Part shown: piece by piece, positions 1-7,346 of the stretch
Numbering within the stretch: the stretch's first letter is position 1
How the letters are laid out: each line of letters begins with the position of its first letter
From: Tannerella sp.
GTDB taxonomy: Bacteria; Bacteroidota; Bacteroidia; Bacteroidales; Tannerellaceae
DNA: 19,175 nucleotides
Direction of reading: 5' to 3'
Assembly: GCA_031283785.1 (NCBI GenBank)
Contig: JAITBC010000166.1
Span: 1 to 19,175 of the forward strand
Notes under the pieces: model-generated
Told to the model about the DNA's origin: nothing
Database searches by the model: none
Seen by the model: the letters and a program-made list of their open reading frames with translations, nothing else
Position numbers and translations under genes: made by a program

Positions 1-146
1 ACGTCTTTTCAATAAAACATAAAAGTAAAGGACAATTTCATAACTCAAAGAGCGAATCTCAACAAAACGTCTTTTCAATTATCAATTGTCAATTATCAAT
101 TATCAATTGTCAATTATCAGTTGTCATATCGAATCTTAACAAAACG
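1..146. repeat. Imperfect direct repeats in the leader upstream of pstS
   Basis: Two longer motifs recur in the AT-rich leader. A 17-base motif beginning CGAATCT at 53-69 returns at 130-146 with a single change (16 of 17 identical). A 13-base motif, ACGTCTTTTCAAT, at 1-13 returns exactly at 67-79. At the downstream copy the 17-mer overlaps the 13-mer, so the window probably starts inside an earlier copy of the same composite unit. This suggests a small degenerate tandem duplication of about 66-77 bases extending upstream of the window. No gene is visible in 1-231. The function is unknown. Confidence 0.6.
76..124. repeat. Heptamer tandem repeat, seven units
   Basis: Seven consecutive 7-base units follow CAATTAT or CAATTGT: CAATTAT, CAATTGT, CAATTAT, CAATTAT, CAATTGT, CAATTAT and CAGTTGT. 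Because CAATTG is itself palindromic, the tract can also fold on itself. It lies immediately upstream of the proposed pst regulatory site. Simple intergenic heptamer repeats of this kind are prone to copy-number change by slippage. No function is claimed. Confidence 0.85.
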
Positions 147-157
147 GTAACAAAATA
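136..157 (+). promoter_or_regulatory. Candidate Pho box (PhoB-binding direct repeat) upstream of pstS
   Basis: Two 7-base half-sites, TTAACAA (136-142) and GTAACAA (147-153), are each followed by a 4-base AT-leaning spacer (AACG, AATA), giving an exact 11-base period. This is the architecture of characterised PhoB/PhoP operators: 7+4 repeats in E. coli and TTAACA-type repeats in Bacillus. The site ends about 27 bases upstream of a -7-like element, a suitable place for an activator, and the same window encodes PhoB and PhoR. The assignment is inferred from spacing, base pattern and context; binding in this phylum has not been shown here. Confidence 0.45.
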
Positions 158-183
158 GTAGAAATACTGTAATTATCTTGCCT

Positions 184-191
184 TACTTTCG
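184..191 (+). promoter_or_regulatory. Possible -7 element of the pst operon promoter
   Basis: TACTTTCG matches the Bacteroidota -7 consensus TAnnTTTG at all but one fixed position. No TTTG-like -33 element lies 19-21 bases upstream. That is what an activator-dependent promoter often looks like, and a Pho-box-like repeat sits just upstream. Transcription would begin near 198, leaving a leader of roughly 34 bases before the pstS ATG. Confidence 0.35.
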
Positions 192-231
192 CAGCATGAA
201 CGAGTAACAATATAAGTAAGACAAAATTTTG

Positions 232-1053
232 ATGAAAATGAGAACAACAATTCTGACAGCCGTCATCATGGCGGCCACTATGTCCGGCGCACAGGCACAA
301 CGTATAAAGGGATCCGACACGATGCTGCCGTTATCGCAAAAGGCGGCCGAAAAATTCCTGAAAGAGAATCCTTCACATTCGGTTACCGTAACCGGCGGTG
401 GCAGCGGCGTCGGCATCACTGCATTGCTTGAGGGAACAACCGAGCTGGCGCAACTGTCGCGCAAAATAAAATTCGACGAAAGGAATAAATTGAAGGAAAA
501 AGGCAAAACGGTGAAAGAGATAACGGCCGCCTACGATGCTTTGGCGGTTGTTGTACATCCGTCAAACAGGGTGACAAACCTCACCCGCGAACAGCTGGAA
601 GGCGTCTTTACCGGAAAAATCAAAAACTGGAAAGACCTCGGCGGAGATGACAGGGCGATTATTGCGTACTCTCGCGAGACATCTTCAGGCACATACGAAT
701 TTTTCAAGGAGAACGTGCTGAAGAACAAAAATTACATGTCCGGCATCATGAGTATGCCGGCTACGGGCGCTATCATCCAGTCGATCAGTCAGACCCGAGG
801 CGCTATCGGCTACGTAGGACTTGCCTACATTAACAGGGACGTAAAAGCCGTTCATGTTTCGTACGATCAGGGTAAGACTTACGTCGAACCGACCGTCGCC
901 AACGCTAAAAACAAAACGTACCCGATTGTCCGTCCGCTATACTATTATTATGACGCTACGGCGGAAAGCAGGGTAAAACCGTTCATCGACTTCGTTTTAT
1001 CACGTGAAGGACAAAAAATCGTTTCTGAGACGGGATTCGTAAGCGTAAATTAA
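232..1053 (+). CDS. pstS: Phosphate ABC transporter, substrate-binding protein PstS
   Basis: This is the periplasmic phosphate-binding protein (PBP-like family) that delivers inorganic phosphate to PstCA. The 273-residue product starts with a signal peptide (hydrophobic residues 6-20, cleavage likely after AQA near 22). Phosphate-contacting loops are recognisable: GSDTMLPLSQ near 27-36, GGGSGVGI near 55-62 and SRETSSGTYEFF near 147-158. The segment SNRVTNL...NWKDLGG (111-138) is typical of this family. The open frame can be extended to a TTG at 229, but the ATG at 232 is preferred; an ATG at 238 is also possible. It is the first gene of the pst operon, and pstC begins 2 bases after its stop. 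No lipobox is seen, so it should be soluble in the periplasm. Confidence 0.93.
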   Translation: MKMRTTILTAVIMAATMSGAQAQRIKGSDTMLPLSQKAAEKFLKENPSHSVTVTGGGSGVGITALLEGTTELAQLSRKIKFDERNKLKEKGKTVKEITAAYDALAVVVHPSNRVTNLTREQLEGVFTGKIKNWKDLGGDDRAIIAYSRETSSGTYEFFKENVLKNKNYMSGIMSMPATGAIIQSISQTRGAIGYVGLAYINRDVKAVHVSYDQGKTYVEPTVANAKNKTYPIVRPLYYYYDATAESRVKPFIDFVLSREGQKIVSETGFVSVN

Positions 1054-1055
1054 GA

Positions 1056-2258
1056 ATGATGAAAAAAATCACGGAACATACAGTACGCGGGATATTGACC
1101 TTTAGCGGCAGTATCACCAGCCTTACTGTTTTTCTCATCGTTATTTTTTTGTTTAAAGAAGGTTTGGGGTTGTTCAGCAGCCCGTCCGTCGAAAAAGGAT
1201 ATGCTCTTTGCCTCCATGCTTCCAACCCTTCCGAGCAGCTGACGCCGCAACAGATCAAACAAATATTCGATCTGGAAATCACCGACTGGAAAGACCTGGG
1301 CGGGAACGAAGGCGAGATCGTGCCTTTCCGTTTCGACGAAATATTTTCATTGTATTCCGATGAAGAGCTTGGAGAAGATTATGCATTGCTGCCGCAGCGT
1401 CTGGGCGACGTCATCGCCCGTACCCCGTCCGTCATCGCTTACCTTCCCGAACAGTATCTGCCCGTGGGAAACAGCTCGGTCAAAATACTGCCGTCGATGA
1501 ACATCCGTCCCGTCGATTTTTTCAGCGGCCGTGAATGGTTGCCTACGGCTACGCCTTCGCCACAGTTTGGCGCGCTGCCGTTAATCATGGGCGCGTTGTG
1601 GGTCGGGTTTTTTGCCATCCTGATTGCGCTTCCGCTTGGTTTGGGTGTTGCCGTTTATATGTCGGAACTTGCCGGCGAGCGTATCCGTAAACTGTTTAAA
1701 CCTGCAATCGAGTTGCTGGCCGGCATTCCTTCGGTTGTATACGGCTTCTTTGGTCTTGTCGTATTAGCGCCACTTATTCAGAAATCGCTCAACCTGCCTG
1801 TCGGCGAGACGGCTTTTGCCGGCAGTTTGATATTGGCAATCATGGCCTTGCCTACGATTATTACGATTGCCGAAGACGCGATGCGCTGTACGCCGCGAAT
1901 GATGCGCGAAGCAAGTCTGGCATTGGGAGCGACACGCTGGCAGACGATTTACCGTGTAATCGTCCCTTACGCTTCTTCGGGAATTATGGCTGCTGTTGTG
2001 CTGGGTATCGGCCGTGCTGTGGGCGAGACAATGGCGGTGTTAATGGTGACGGGAAACGCTGCCGTGATGCCCCGTTCACTTTTCCAGTCCGTACGCACGA
2101 TACCGGCAACCATTGCCGCCGAACTTGGAGAAGCGCCTGCCGGTGGCGCTCATTACCGGTCGCTGTTCCTCCTGGGATGTATCCTTTTCATTCTCACGAC
2201 GGTTATCAGCGTATCGGCAGAACTCATCTCAAAACGTGGACACACAAATCAAAATTAA
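1056..2258 (+). CDS. pstC: Phosphate ABC transporter permease PstC with a periplasmic PstS-like insert
   Basis: This inner-membrane permease subunit pairs with PstA to form the phosphate channel. The product is 400 residues, against roughly 300-320 for classical PstC. After a first membrane segment (about 14-34) comes a soluble stretch, about 47-148, that resembles PstS: SNPSEQLTPQQIKQIF...DWKDLGG at 57-83 parallels PstS 111-138, and SVIAYLPEQYL at 125-135 parallels AIGYVGLAYI in PstS. The canonical permease core follows from about 172, with the ABC-coupling EAA loop EASLALGATRWQTIYRVIVP (285-304) and further membrane segments to about 390. The insert lacks the SSGTYEFF phosphate loop, so it probably does not bind phosphate in the usual way. 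It starts 2 bases after pstS, which indicates translational coupling; a second ATG at 1059 could also be the start. Confidence 0.93.
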   Translation: MMKKITEHTVRGILTFSGSITSLTVFLIVIFLFKEGLGLFSSPSVEKGYALCLHASNPSEQLTPQQIKQIFDLEITDWKDLGGNEGEIVPFRFDEIFSLYSDEELGEDYALLPQRLGDVIARTPSVIAYLPEQYLPVGNSSVKILPSMNIRPVDFFSGREWLPTATPSPQFGALPLIMGALWVGFFAILIALPLGLGVAVYMSELAGERIRKLFKPAIELLAGIPSVVYGFFGLVVLAPLIQKSLNLPVGETAFAGSLILAIMALPTIITIAEDAMRCTPRMMREASLALGATRWQTIYRVIVPYASSGIMAAVVLGIGRAVGETMAVLMVTGNAAVMPRSLFQSVRTIPATIAAELGEAPAGGAHYRSLFLLGCILFILTTVISVSAELISKRGHTNQN

Positions 2259-2289
2259 TCAATCGCCATCGCAGCGCGTCAAACAAATC

Positions 2290-3144
2290 ATGAACAAAAA
2301 GACAGAACAGAAAATAGCATTTATGATTTTCCGCCTTTTAGGATTGTTCGTTGTCGGGATTCTTTTCTGGATACTCGGATTTATCATTTACAACGGCATA
2401 GGCGTTGTGGATTGGGAATTTCTGACCACCGCCCCGACGGACGGGATGACGGCAGGCGGAATACTGCCTGCCATCGCAGGAACGCTGTGCCTGATAGCGG
2501 GAAGCATGATTCTTTCCTTTCCTCTCGGCGTCATGTCGGCTGTTTATATGAACGAATATGCCGGCGACGGCTGGGTTGTACGTTTTATCCGCATCATGAC
2601 CAACAATCTGGGGAGTATACCGTCGATTGTATTCGGCCTGTTCGGAATGGCCTTATTTGTCAATACTCTGGGTTTCGGAGATTCCATCCTTGCCGGTTCA
2701 TGTACGCTCGGCCTGCTGGTTTTACCCCTGATTATCCGCACGACGGAAGAGGCGCTGAAAGCAATCCCGGACGATTACCGGACAGGAAGCCTTGCTCTCG
2801 GGGCAACCGGACTGCAGACCATCCTGCGTGTGATATTGCCGATGGCGTTCCCTAACATAATCACGGGATTAATACTTTCTATCGGAAGGGTTTCGGGCGA
2901 AACGGCCCCGATCCTGTTCACGGTAGCCGCTTATTTCCTGCCGAAACTGCCGGACAGCATCTTCGACCAGGTAATGGCGCTTCCGTACCATTTGTATGTG
3001 ATTGCTACCAGCGGAACAGACCTCGAAGCTTCCCGCCCGATTGCTTACGGGACGGCGCTGGTGCTGATAATCATTGTCCTGCTGATGAACCTGCTTGCAA
3101 CGGCGCTGCGGAGATATTTCGGAAATAAAGTAAAAACGAACTGA
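2290..3144 (+). CDS. pstA: Phosphate ABC transporter permease PstA
   Basis: This is the second integral-membrane subunit of the phosphate importer, 284 residues, the usual PstA size. It has a hydrophobic first segment (about 12-37), a short periplasmic part, then several membrane helices. The coupling loop [19 protein letters not shown] is the EAA motif that docks onto PstB, and [13 protein letters not shown] is a family signature. The frame is open upstream into pstC (to 2113), but the ATG at 2290 gives a standard N terminus ([11 protein letters not shown]) and avoids a 146-base overlap with pstC, so it is the chosen start. It is co-directional with pstC (31-base gap) and pstB (20-base gap). 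Unlike PstC it has no soluble insert. Confidence 0.92.
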   Translation: MNKKTEQKIAFMIFRLLGLFVVGILFWILGFIIYNGIGVVDWEFLTTAPTDGMTAGGILPAIAGTLCLIAGSMILSFPLGVMSAVYMNEYAGDGWVVRFIRIMTNNLGSIPSIVFGLFGMALFVNTLGFGDSILAGSCTLGLLVLPLIIRTTEEALKAIPDDYRTGSLALGATGLQTILRVILPMAFPNIITGLILSIGRVSGETAPILFTVAAYFLPKLPDSIFDQVMALPYHLYVIATSGTDLEASRPIAYGTALVLIIIVLLMNLLATALRRYFGNKVKTN

Positions 3145-3164
3145 ACCGAAAACAAACGAATATT

Positions 3165-3911
3165 ATGATACAGGCAAAAAATATCAACTTTTATTATGGC
3201 GACTTCCACGCATTAAAAAACATCAGTATGGAAATAAGCGCAAACACGGTAACGGCTTTTATCGGCCCTTCAGGTTGCGGGAAATCCACGTTCCTGCGCC
3301 TGTTCAACCGTATGAACGACTTGATCGACGGTACGCGCCTTGCCGGCGAATGTCTGATTGAAGGACGTAACATTTACCATAAGTCCGTACAGGTAGATGA
3401 ATTGCGGAAAAAGGTAGGGATGGTATTTCAGAAACCGAATCCGTTCCCCAAGTCTGTCTTTGAAAATGTGGCATACGGACTGCGTGTCAACGGCATACGC
3501 GACAGGTCGCATATCGTCCGGCGGGTAGAAGAATCGCTGCAAGCCGCCGCCCTGTGGGATGAAGTGAAGGATAAACTGAAGAAATCGGCTTTCGAACTTT
3601 CGGGAGGGCAACAGCAGCGTCTTTGTATTGCCCGTGCACTGGCTATATCACCGTCCATACTCCTGATGGACGAACCGGCCTCGGCGCTCGACCCTGTTTC
3701 GACATCCCGGATTGAAGAACTCATCCATATCCTCAAAAAAGACTATACCATCGTCATCGTAACCCACAATATGCAACAGGCTGCCCGCATAAGCGGCAAA
3801 ACCGGCTTTTTCATGCTCGGCGAACTGATTGAGTATAACGATACAAAAAAAATCTTCCTGAATCCGGACAGGGAAGAAACGCAAAATTATATAACCGGAC
3901 GCTTCGGATAG
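3165..3911 (+). CDS. pstB: Phosphate ABC transporter ATP-binding protein PstB
   Basis: This cytoplasmic ATPase subunit drives phosphate import through PstCA. At 248 residues it is full length for the family. All nucleotide-binding motifs are present: Walker [10 protein letters not shown] (34-42), the Q-loop glutamine near 89 (VFQKPNPFP), ABC signature LSGGQQQR (145-152), Walker [14 protein letters not shown] (165-177) with catalytic Glu170, and the switch histidine in VTHN (His201). The PNPFPKSV segment is characteristic of PstB compared with other ABC ATPases. phoU follows after 46 bases, and the gap contains a second 11-base-spaced repeat. Confidence 0.96.
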   Translation: MIQAKNINFYYGDFHALKNISMEISANTVTAFIGPSGCGKSTFLRLFNRMNDLIDGTRLAGECLIEGRNIYHKSVQVDELRKKVGMVFQKPNPFPKSVFENVAYGLRVNGIRDRSHIVRRVEESLQAAALWDEVKDKLKKSAFELSGGQQQRLCIARALAISPSILLMDEPASALDPVSTSRIEELIHILKKDYTIVIVTHNMQQAARISGKTGFFMLGELIEYNDTKKIFLNPDREETQNYITGRFG

Positions 3912-3928
3912 TAAACGATTCGTAACGG
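3911..3928 (+). promoter_or_regulatory. Weak 11-base-spaced repeat between pstB and phoU
   Basis: GTAAACG (3911-3917) and GTAACGG (3922-3928) are spaced exactly 11 bases apart, like the two half-sites upstream of pstS (GTAACAA there). It begins on the last base of the pstB stop codon. It could be a secondary Pho box serving phoU, but no good -7 element lies between it and the phoU start. The motif is short enough to be chance. Confidence 0.2.
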
Positions 3929-3957
3929 TGAACTTACTGTTTTAATTTTTAATTATT

Positions 3958-4626
3958 ATGATGCATACCGAAAAAGAACTGCAATCTTTAAAAGAAGAAG
4001 TAAATGAGATGTGGAAGCTGGTGCTTTCGCAGCTTGAGAAATCAAAGCAAGCGTTGCTGAACGGAGATTTTGAACTGGCAAGGGAAATCGTCAGCCGCGA
4101 AAAACGTGTAGATGCTTTCGAACTGAAGATTGAAAGCGACTGCGAAAATTATATTGCCCTCTACAGCCCTGTCGCCGTCGATCTGCGGCTGGTACTTTCG
4201 CTGATTAAGATAATCATCACGCTCGAACGTATCGGCGATTTTGCCGAAGGAATTGCGCGGCATGTGATCGATGACGACTGTAATAAAATGAACCCGCAGG
4301 TAATGGAAGAACTGCAGGTTGAAAAGATGTTCGACATACTGCTTGCCATGCTCTCCGACTGTTTCGTCGCTCTCGAAGCTGAAAATACGCGTGCCTCAGG
4401 GAAAATCCTGGCTAAAGACGACGAAATAGACACGCTTTATCACGATTCGCTGGCCATATTGACAAAATGTATGGGAAACGACGCCAGACTTATCCACTGC
4501 GGGCTGAAACTGTTACTGCTCATCCGGAAACTCGAACGTATCGGCGACCATTGCAGCAATATTATGGAAGAAATTGTATTTTATGTCGACGCCAAAGTGT
4601 TGAAACACGGGAAAAGATCGGACTGA
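3958..4626 (+). CDS. phoU: Phosphate transport/signalling regulator PhoU
   Basis: PhoU is a cytoplasmic helical protein that links the Pst transporter to the PhoR sensor and restrains the Pho response when phosphate is plentiful. The 222-residue product has the expected duplicated three-helix architecture. Each half carries the family metal-binding motif: LERIGDFAEGIAR (89-101) and LERIGDHCSNIMEE (192-205), with VDLRL near 74-78. It is the fifth gene in the + strand phosphate locus and precedes phoB by 130 bases. The start is the first of two adjacent ATG codons (3958 and 3961). The standard assignment is secure; direct partners in this organism are inferred from the family. Confidence 0.94.
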   Translation: MMHTEKELQSLKEEVNEMWKLVLSQLEKSKQALLNGDFELAREIVSREKRVDAFELKIESDCENYIALYSPVAVDLRLVLSLIKIIITLERIGDFAEGIARHVIDDDCNKMNPQVMEELQVEKMFDILLAMLSDCFVALEAENTRASGKILAKDDEIDTLYHDSLAILTKCMGNDARLIHCGLKLLLLIRKLERIGDHCSNIMEEIVFYVDAKVLKHGKRSD

Positions 4627-4688
4627 AAAAAAAAGATACATGTGGAAAAAAAACGGAAATCTTCAACAGCCGGCTCATGATTATTTTT

Positions 4689-4696
4689 TACTTTTG
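4689..4696 (+). promoter_or_regulatory. Candidate -7 element for phoB
   Basis: TACTTTTG is a perfect match to the Bacteroidota -7 consensus TAnnTTTG and lies 60 bases before the phoB ATG, so phoBR may have its own promoter as well as read-through from pst-phoU. A -33 TTTG at the right distance is not evident; the corresponding bases are near CTTC at 4661-4664. No terminator hairpin was found between phoU and this site. Confidence 0.45.
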
Positions 4697-4756
4697 CAAA
4701 AAATATAAGAATTACGCCACCGTACAGAAATGGAAATCGATTGAATTATAAAAAAA

Positions 4757-5449
4757 ATGGAAAAACAACGGATTTTTATCGTCGACGACGACCCGAATAT
4801 ATGTGAGATACTTTCATATAACCTCATAAGCGAAGGTTATGAAACCGTTTTGGCCTGTTCGGCCGAAGAAGCCTTCGGAAAATTGTCGTCCGACTTTTCA
4901 CTGATTCTGCTTGACGTCATGATGGGTGGAATATCGGGATATCAGTTTGCCCGGACTTTGCGAAGTATGGAAAACGAGATACCGATTATCTTCCTTACGG
5001 CAAAAAACACCGAGAACGATATGTTAACAGGTTTTTCCGTAGGAGCCGACGATTATATTTCCAAACCGTTTTCCCTGAAAGAAGTCTCGGCACGGGTGAA
5101 AGCCGTCCTGAAGCGTCGGCAGGCAAAACCCGTACCGACGGTAAACAGGTTTGTTTTCAAAGATATTACCATTGATTTCGATATAAAAGAGGTGACAATT
5201 GCCGGAAAAAGCGCAGGAGTTACAAAAACCGAGTTTGAAATCATGGCTTTCCTTGCTAAAAATCAGGACCATATCTATTCCCGTGAAGAACTGATCAATC
5301 ATATCTGGGAAAAATCACCTTATATCACGGAACGTACGGTTGATGTACATATCACGCGCCTGCGTAAAAAGCTGGGAGAATACGGTTCGCTGATTTCAAA
5401 CAGGTCGGGATACGGTTACCGGTTCAATATCAGTAATCACAGGAAATAA
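4757..5449 (+). CDS. phoB: Phosphate-response transcriptional regulator PhoB (OmpR family)
   Basis: This DNA-binding response regulator has 230 residues. The N-terminal receiver domain (about 5-118) has the acidic pair Asp10/Asp11, the phospho-accepting Asp53 in LILLDVMMGG, Thr81 in FLTAKN and Lys103 in ISKPF. The C-terminal winged-helix domain (about 130-228) ends in the typical ERTVDVHITRLRKKLG and GYGYRF motifs of the OmpR/PhoB class. Position after phoU and before a PhoR-like kinase makes PhoB the natural name; some Bacteroidales annotations call such proteins generic OmpR-family regulators. It is expected to bind Pho-box repeats, for which 136-157 is the best candidate here. Confidence 0.87.
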   Translation: MEKQRIFIVDDDPNICEILSYNLISEGYETVLACSAEEAFGKLSSDFSLILLDVMMGGISGYQFARTLRSMENEIPIIFLTAKNTENDMLTGFSVGADDYISKPFSLKEVSARVKAVLKRRQAKPVPTVNRFVFKDITIDFDIKEVTIAGKSAGVTKTEFEIMAFLAKNQDHIYSREELINHIWEKSPYITERTVDVHITRLRKKLGEYGSLISNRSGYGYRFNISNHRK

Positions 5450-5549
5450 TAAAACAGCGGGACAACGCGGGGTTAATATCAACAGTGAAAGTGATATGCA
5501 ACAGAGACATCGTTTACGCCCGGTATACAACATTTGACGCTCGCAGTAT

Positions 5550-7277
5550 ATGAAAGTGACATACAAACAAAAACTGTTTTTCTACTTCGTCGTTATTTTC
5601 TCCCTGTTCACAGCGGGAATAATCATTTTTGAACGGTCGCGTGACCGGAAATTCCGAACCGAGGCGCTACAGGAAAAATTAGACGCTTACACCCTTATCA
5701 TCAGGAATGTCATTGAACGATATCCCGAATCCGTCGAAGCTATTGACAGTATATCCGCACTGTTCCCTTACAATCTGCGCATTACACTGATAAGCCGACA
5801 GGGGAATGTCGTCTATGACAGCGCCATCGAAGAAACAGGCCGGCTGGAAAACCATGCCGCACGACCGGAGATCATTCAGGCACAAAGAAACGGGAGCGGC
5901 GCCGACATACGGTTTTCAACCTCAAATAACCTTGAATATATTTACTACGCCAAACGGTTTACCGATTATTTTATCCGGGTAGCTTTCCCTTATGACATTC
6001 AGATACAGCATTTCCTGAGATCGGACAACCGTTTCCTGTACTTCATCATTATACTGTTCCTTATTATGCTGGCATTGATTAATTTTGTCGCCGGACGGTT
6101 CGGGAAATCGATAAAACAGCTTAAAGAGCTTGCCCTGTCGGCCGGAAACGGGAACATAAATACATCCATCAAATTTCCCAATGACGAATTAGGTGAAATA
6201 GGATCGAAAATCAAAGAAAATTACGAACAAATCACCCGGAATAAGAAAAAGATCTCCCTCGAACGCGAAAAATTGCTCCAGCATGTTCATATCTCCGGCG
6301 AAGGCTTATGTTTTTTTTCGCACGACAGGAAAGTCGAATTTTATAACGGCCTGTTCATTCAATACCTTAATTTCCTGACCGATGAGTCTACATCCGATCC
6401 TTTGACGATTTTTGCGGAAGCAAAATTTACGGAAACCGTTGCTTTCCTGTCACACTCTCCGGCACAGGACAACTATTTTGAAACATTAATCCACTGTCAG
6501 GGACGCTTCTTCAATATACAGGTGAATCTGTTTGAAGACCAAAGCTTCGAAATCATTATAAACGACATCACCCACCAGGAAAAAACACGCCGTCTAAAAC
6601 AGGAAATGACGGGAAACATTGCACACGAACTGCGGACGCCCATCACAAGCATACGCGGGTATCTGGAACTGATTCTTTCGCAATCGCCCGATGCCGGAAC
6701 AACGAAAACGTTTACGGAAAAAGCATTCAATCAAACATTAGTCCTCTCGGAGTTGATTCAGGATATGAGCCTGATTTCGAGAATCGAGGAAACGCCTCGC
6801 TCCTTCCGGCTTGAAGCCGTCAACCTGAACGAATTGCTTCAATCTCTGAAAAATGACCTGAAGAAAGATCTGCAAAGCAAAAACATCCAAATGAGATGCG
6901 ATATAAGCGACGATATCGTCATCAACGGCAACCAGAACCTGCTATATTCCGTCTTCCGGAATCTGACGGATAATGTAATCCGCTATGCAGGCGAAAACAT
7001 TGAAATCCACATTTACAAATACGGAGAAGACAAAGATTTTTATTATTTCACATACGCCGATACCGGCGTCGGTATTCCCGACGAACAGCATCTGAAGCGT
7101 TTATTCGAACGTTTTTATCGCGTAAACGAAGGACGCACGCGCGACACGGGAGGTTCGGGTTTAGGCCTTTCTATCGTCAAAAACGCCATCCTGTTCCACA
7201 AAGGAAATATCATTGTAAAAAACAGGGCAGGGGGCGGTTTGAAATTTATTTTCAACCTGCCGAAGTGTAAAAAATAA
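5550..7277 (+). CDS. phoR: Sensor histidine kinase PhoR
   Basis: This membrane-bound kinase is the presumed partner of PhoB, 575 residues. Layout: membrane segment 1 (about 10-27), an extracytoplasmic sensor region (about 30-160), membrane segment 2 (about 162-181), a HAMP-like linker (about 183-235), a PAS-like region (about 243-342), then the kinase core. The H-box GNIAHELRTPITS places the phospho-accepting histidine at 359. N-box (FRNLTDNVIRYAG), G1 (DTGVGIPDE), F-box (FERFYRV) and G2 (GGSGLGLSIV) motifs are intact. It lies 100 bases after phoB on the same strand. The extracytoplasmic loop is larger than in E. coli PhoR, which has almost none, and is more like Gram-positive PhoR. Its stop codon lies inside the terminator stem. 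Confidence 0.87.
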   Translation: MKVTYKQKLFFYFVVIFSLFTAGIIIFERSRDRKFRTEALQEKLDAYTLIIRNVIERYPESVEAIDSISALFPYNLRITLISRQGNVVYDSAIEETGRLENHAARPEIIQAQRNGSGADIRFSTSNNLEYIYYAKRFTDYFIRVAFPYDIQIQHFLRSDNRFLYFIIILFLIMLALINFVAGRFGKSIKQLKELALSAGNGNINTSIKFPNDELGEIGSKIKENYEQITRNKKKISLEREKLLQHVHISGEGLCFFSHDRKVEFYNGLFIQYLNFLTDESTSDPLTIFAEAKFTETVAFLSHSPAQDNYFETLIHCQGRFFNIQVNLFEDQSFEIIINDITHQEKTRRLKQEMTGNIAHELRTPITSIRGYLELILSQSPDAGTTKTFTEKAFNQTLVLSELIQDMSLISRIEETPRSFRLEAVNLNELLQSLKNDLKKDLQSKNIQMRCDISDDIVINGNQNLLYSVFRNLTDNVIRYAGENIEIHIYKYGEDKDFYYFTYADTGVGIPDEQHLKRLFERFYRVNEGRTRDTGGSGLGLSIVKNAILFHKGNIIVKNRAGGGLKFIFNLPKCKK

Positions 7278-7314
7278 GCGCATAAACCGGATTGGCGGTT
7301 TATGCGCTTATTTT
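7271..7314. terminator. Bidirectional Rho-independent terminator between phoR and htpG
   Basis: A perfect 19-base-pair inverted repeat (7271-7289 with 7296-7314) encloses a 6-base loop. The outer stem is A/T rich: on the + strand it ends in TTTT followed by ATTATG, and on the - strand it runs into TTTTTT (complement of 7269-7274). It therefore suits both convergent transcripts. The left arm overlaps the phoR stop codon (7275-7277), and the htpG stop is 33 bases beyond the right arm. Confidence 0.92.
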
Positions 7315-7346
7315 ATTATGACGGCGGCGAATAAAAAAATTCTCAA

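Noticed and set aside
76..124. CRISPR-like array in the leader
   Set aside because: The units are contiguous 7-mers with no spacers, and no cas gene is present.
2113..2289. Upstream extension of pstA from 2113
   Set aside because: The extra 59 residues overlap pstC and do not look like a PstA N terminus; the ATG at 2290 gives the normal family length.
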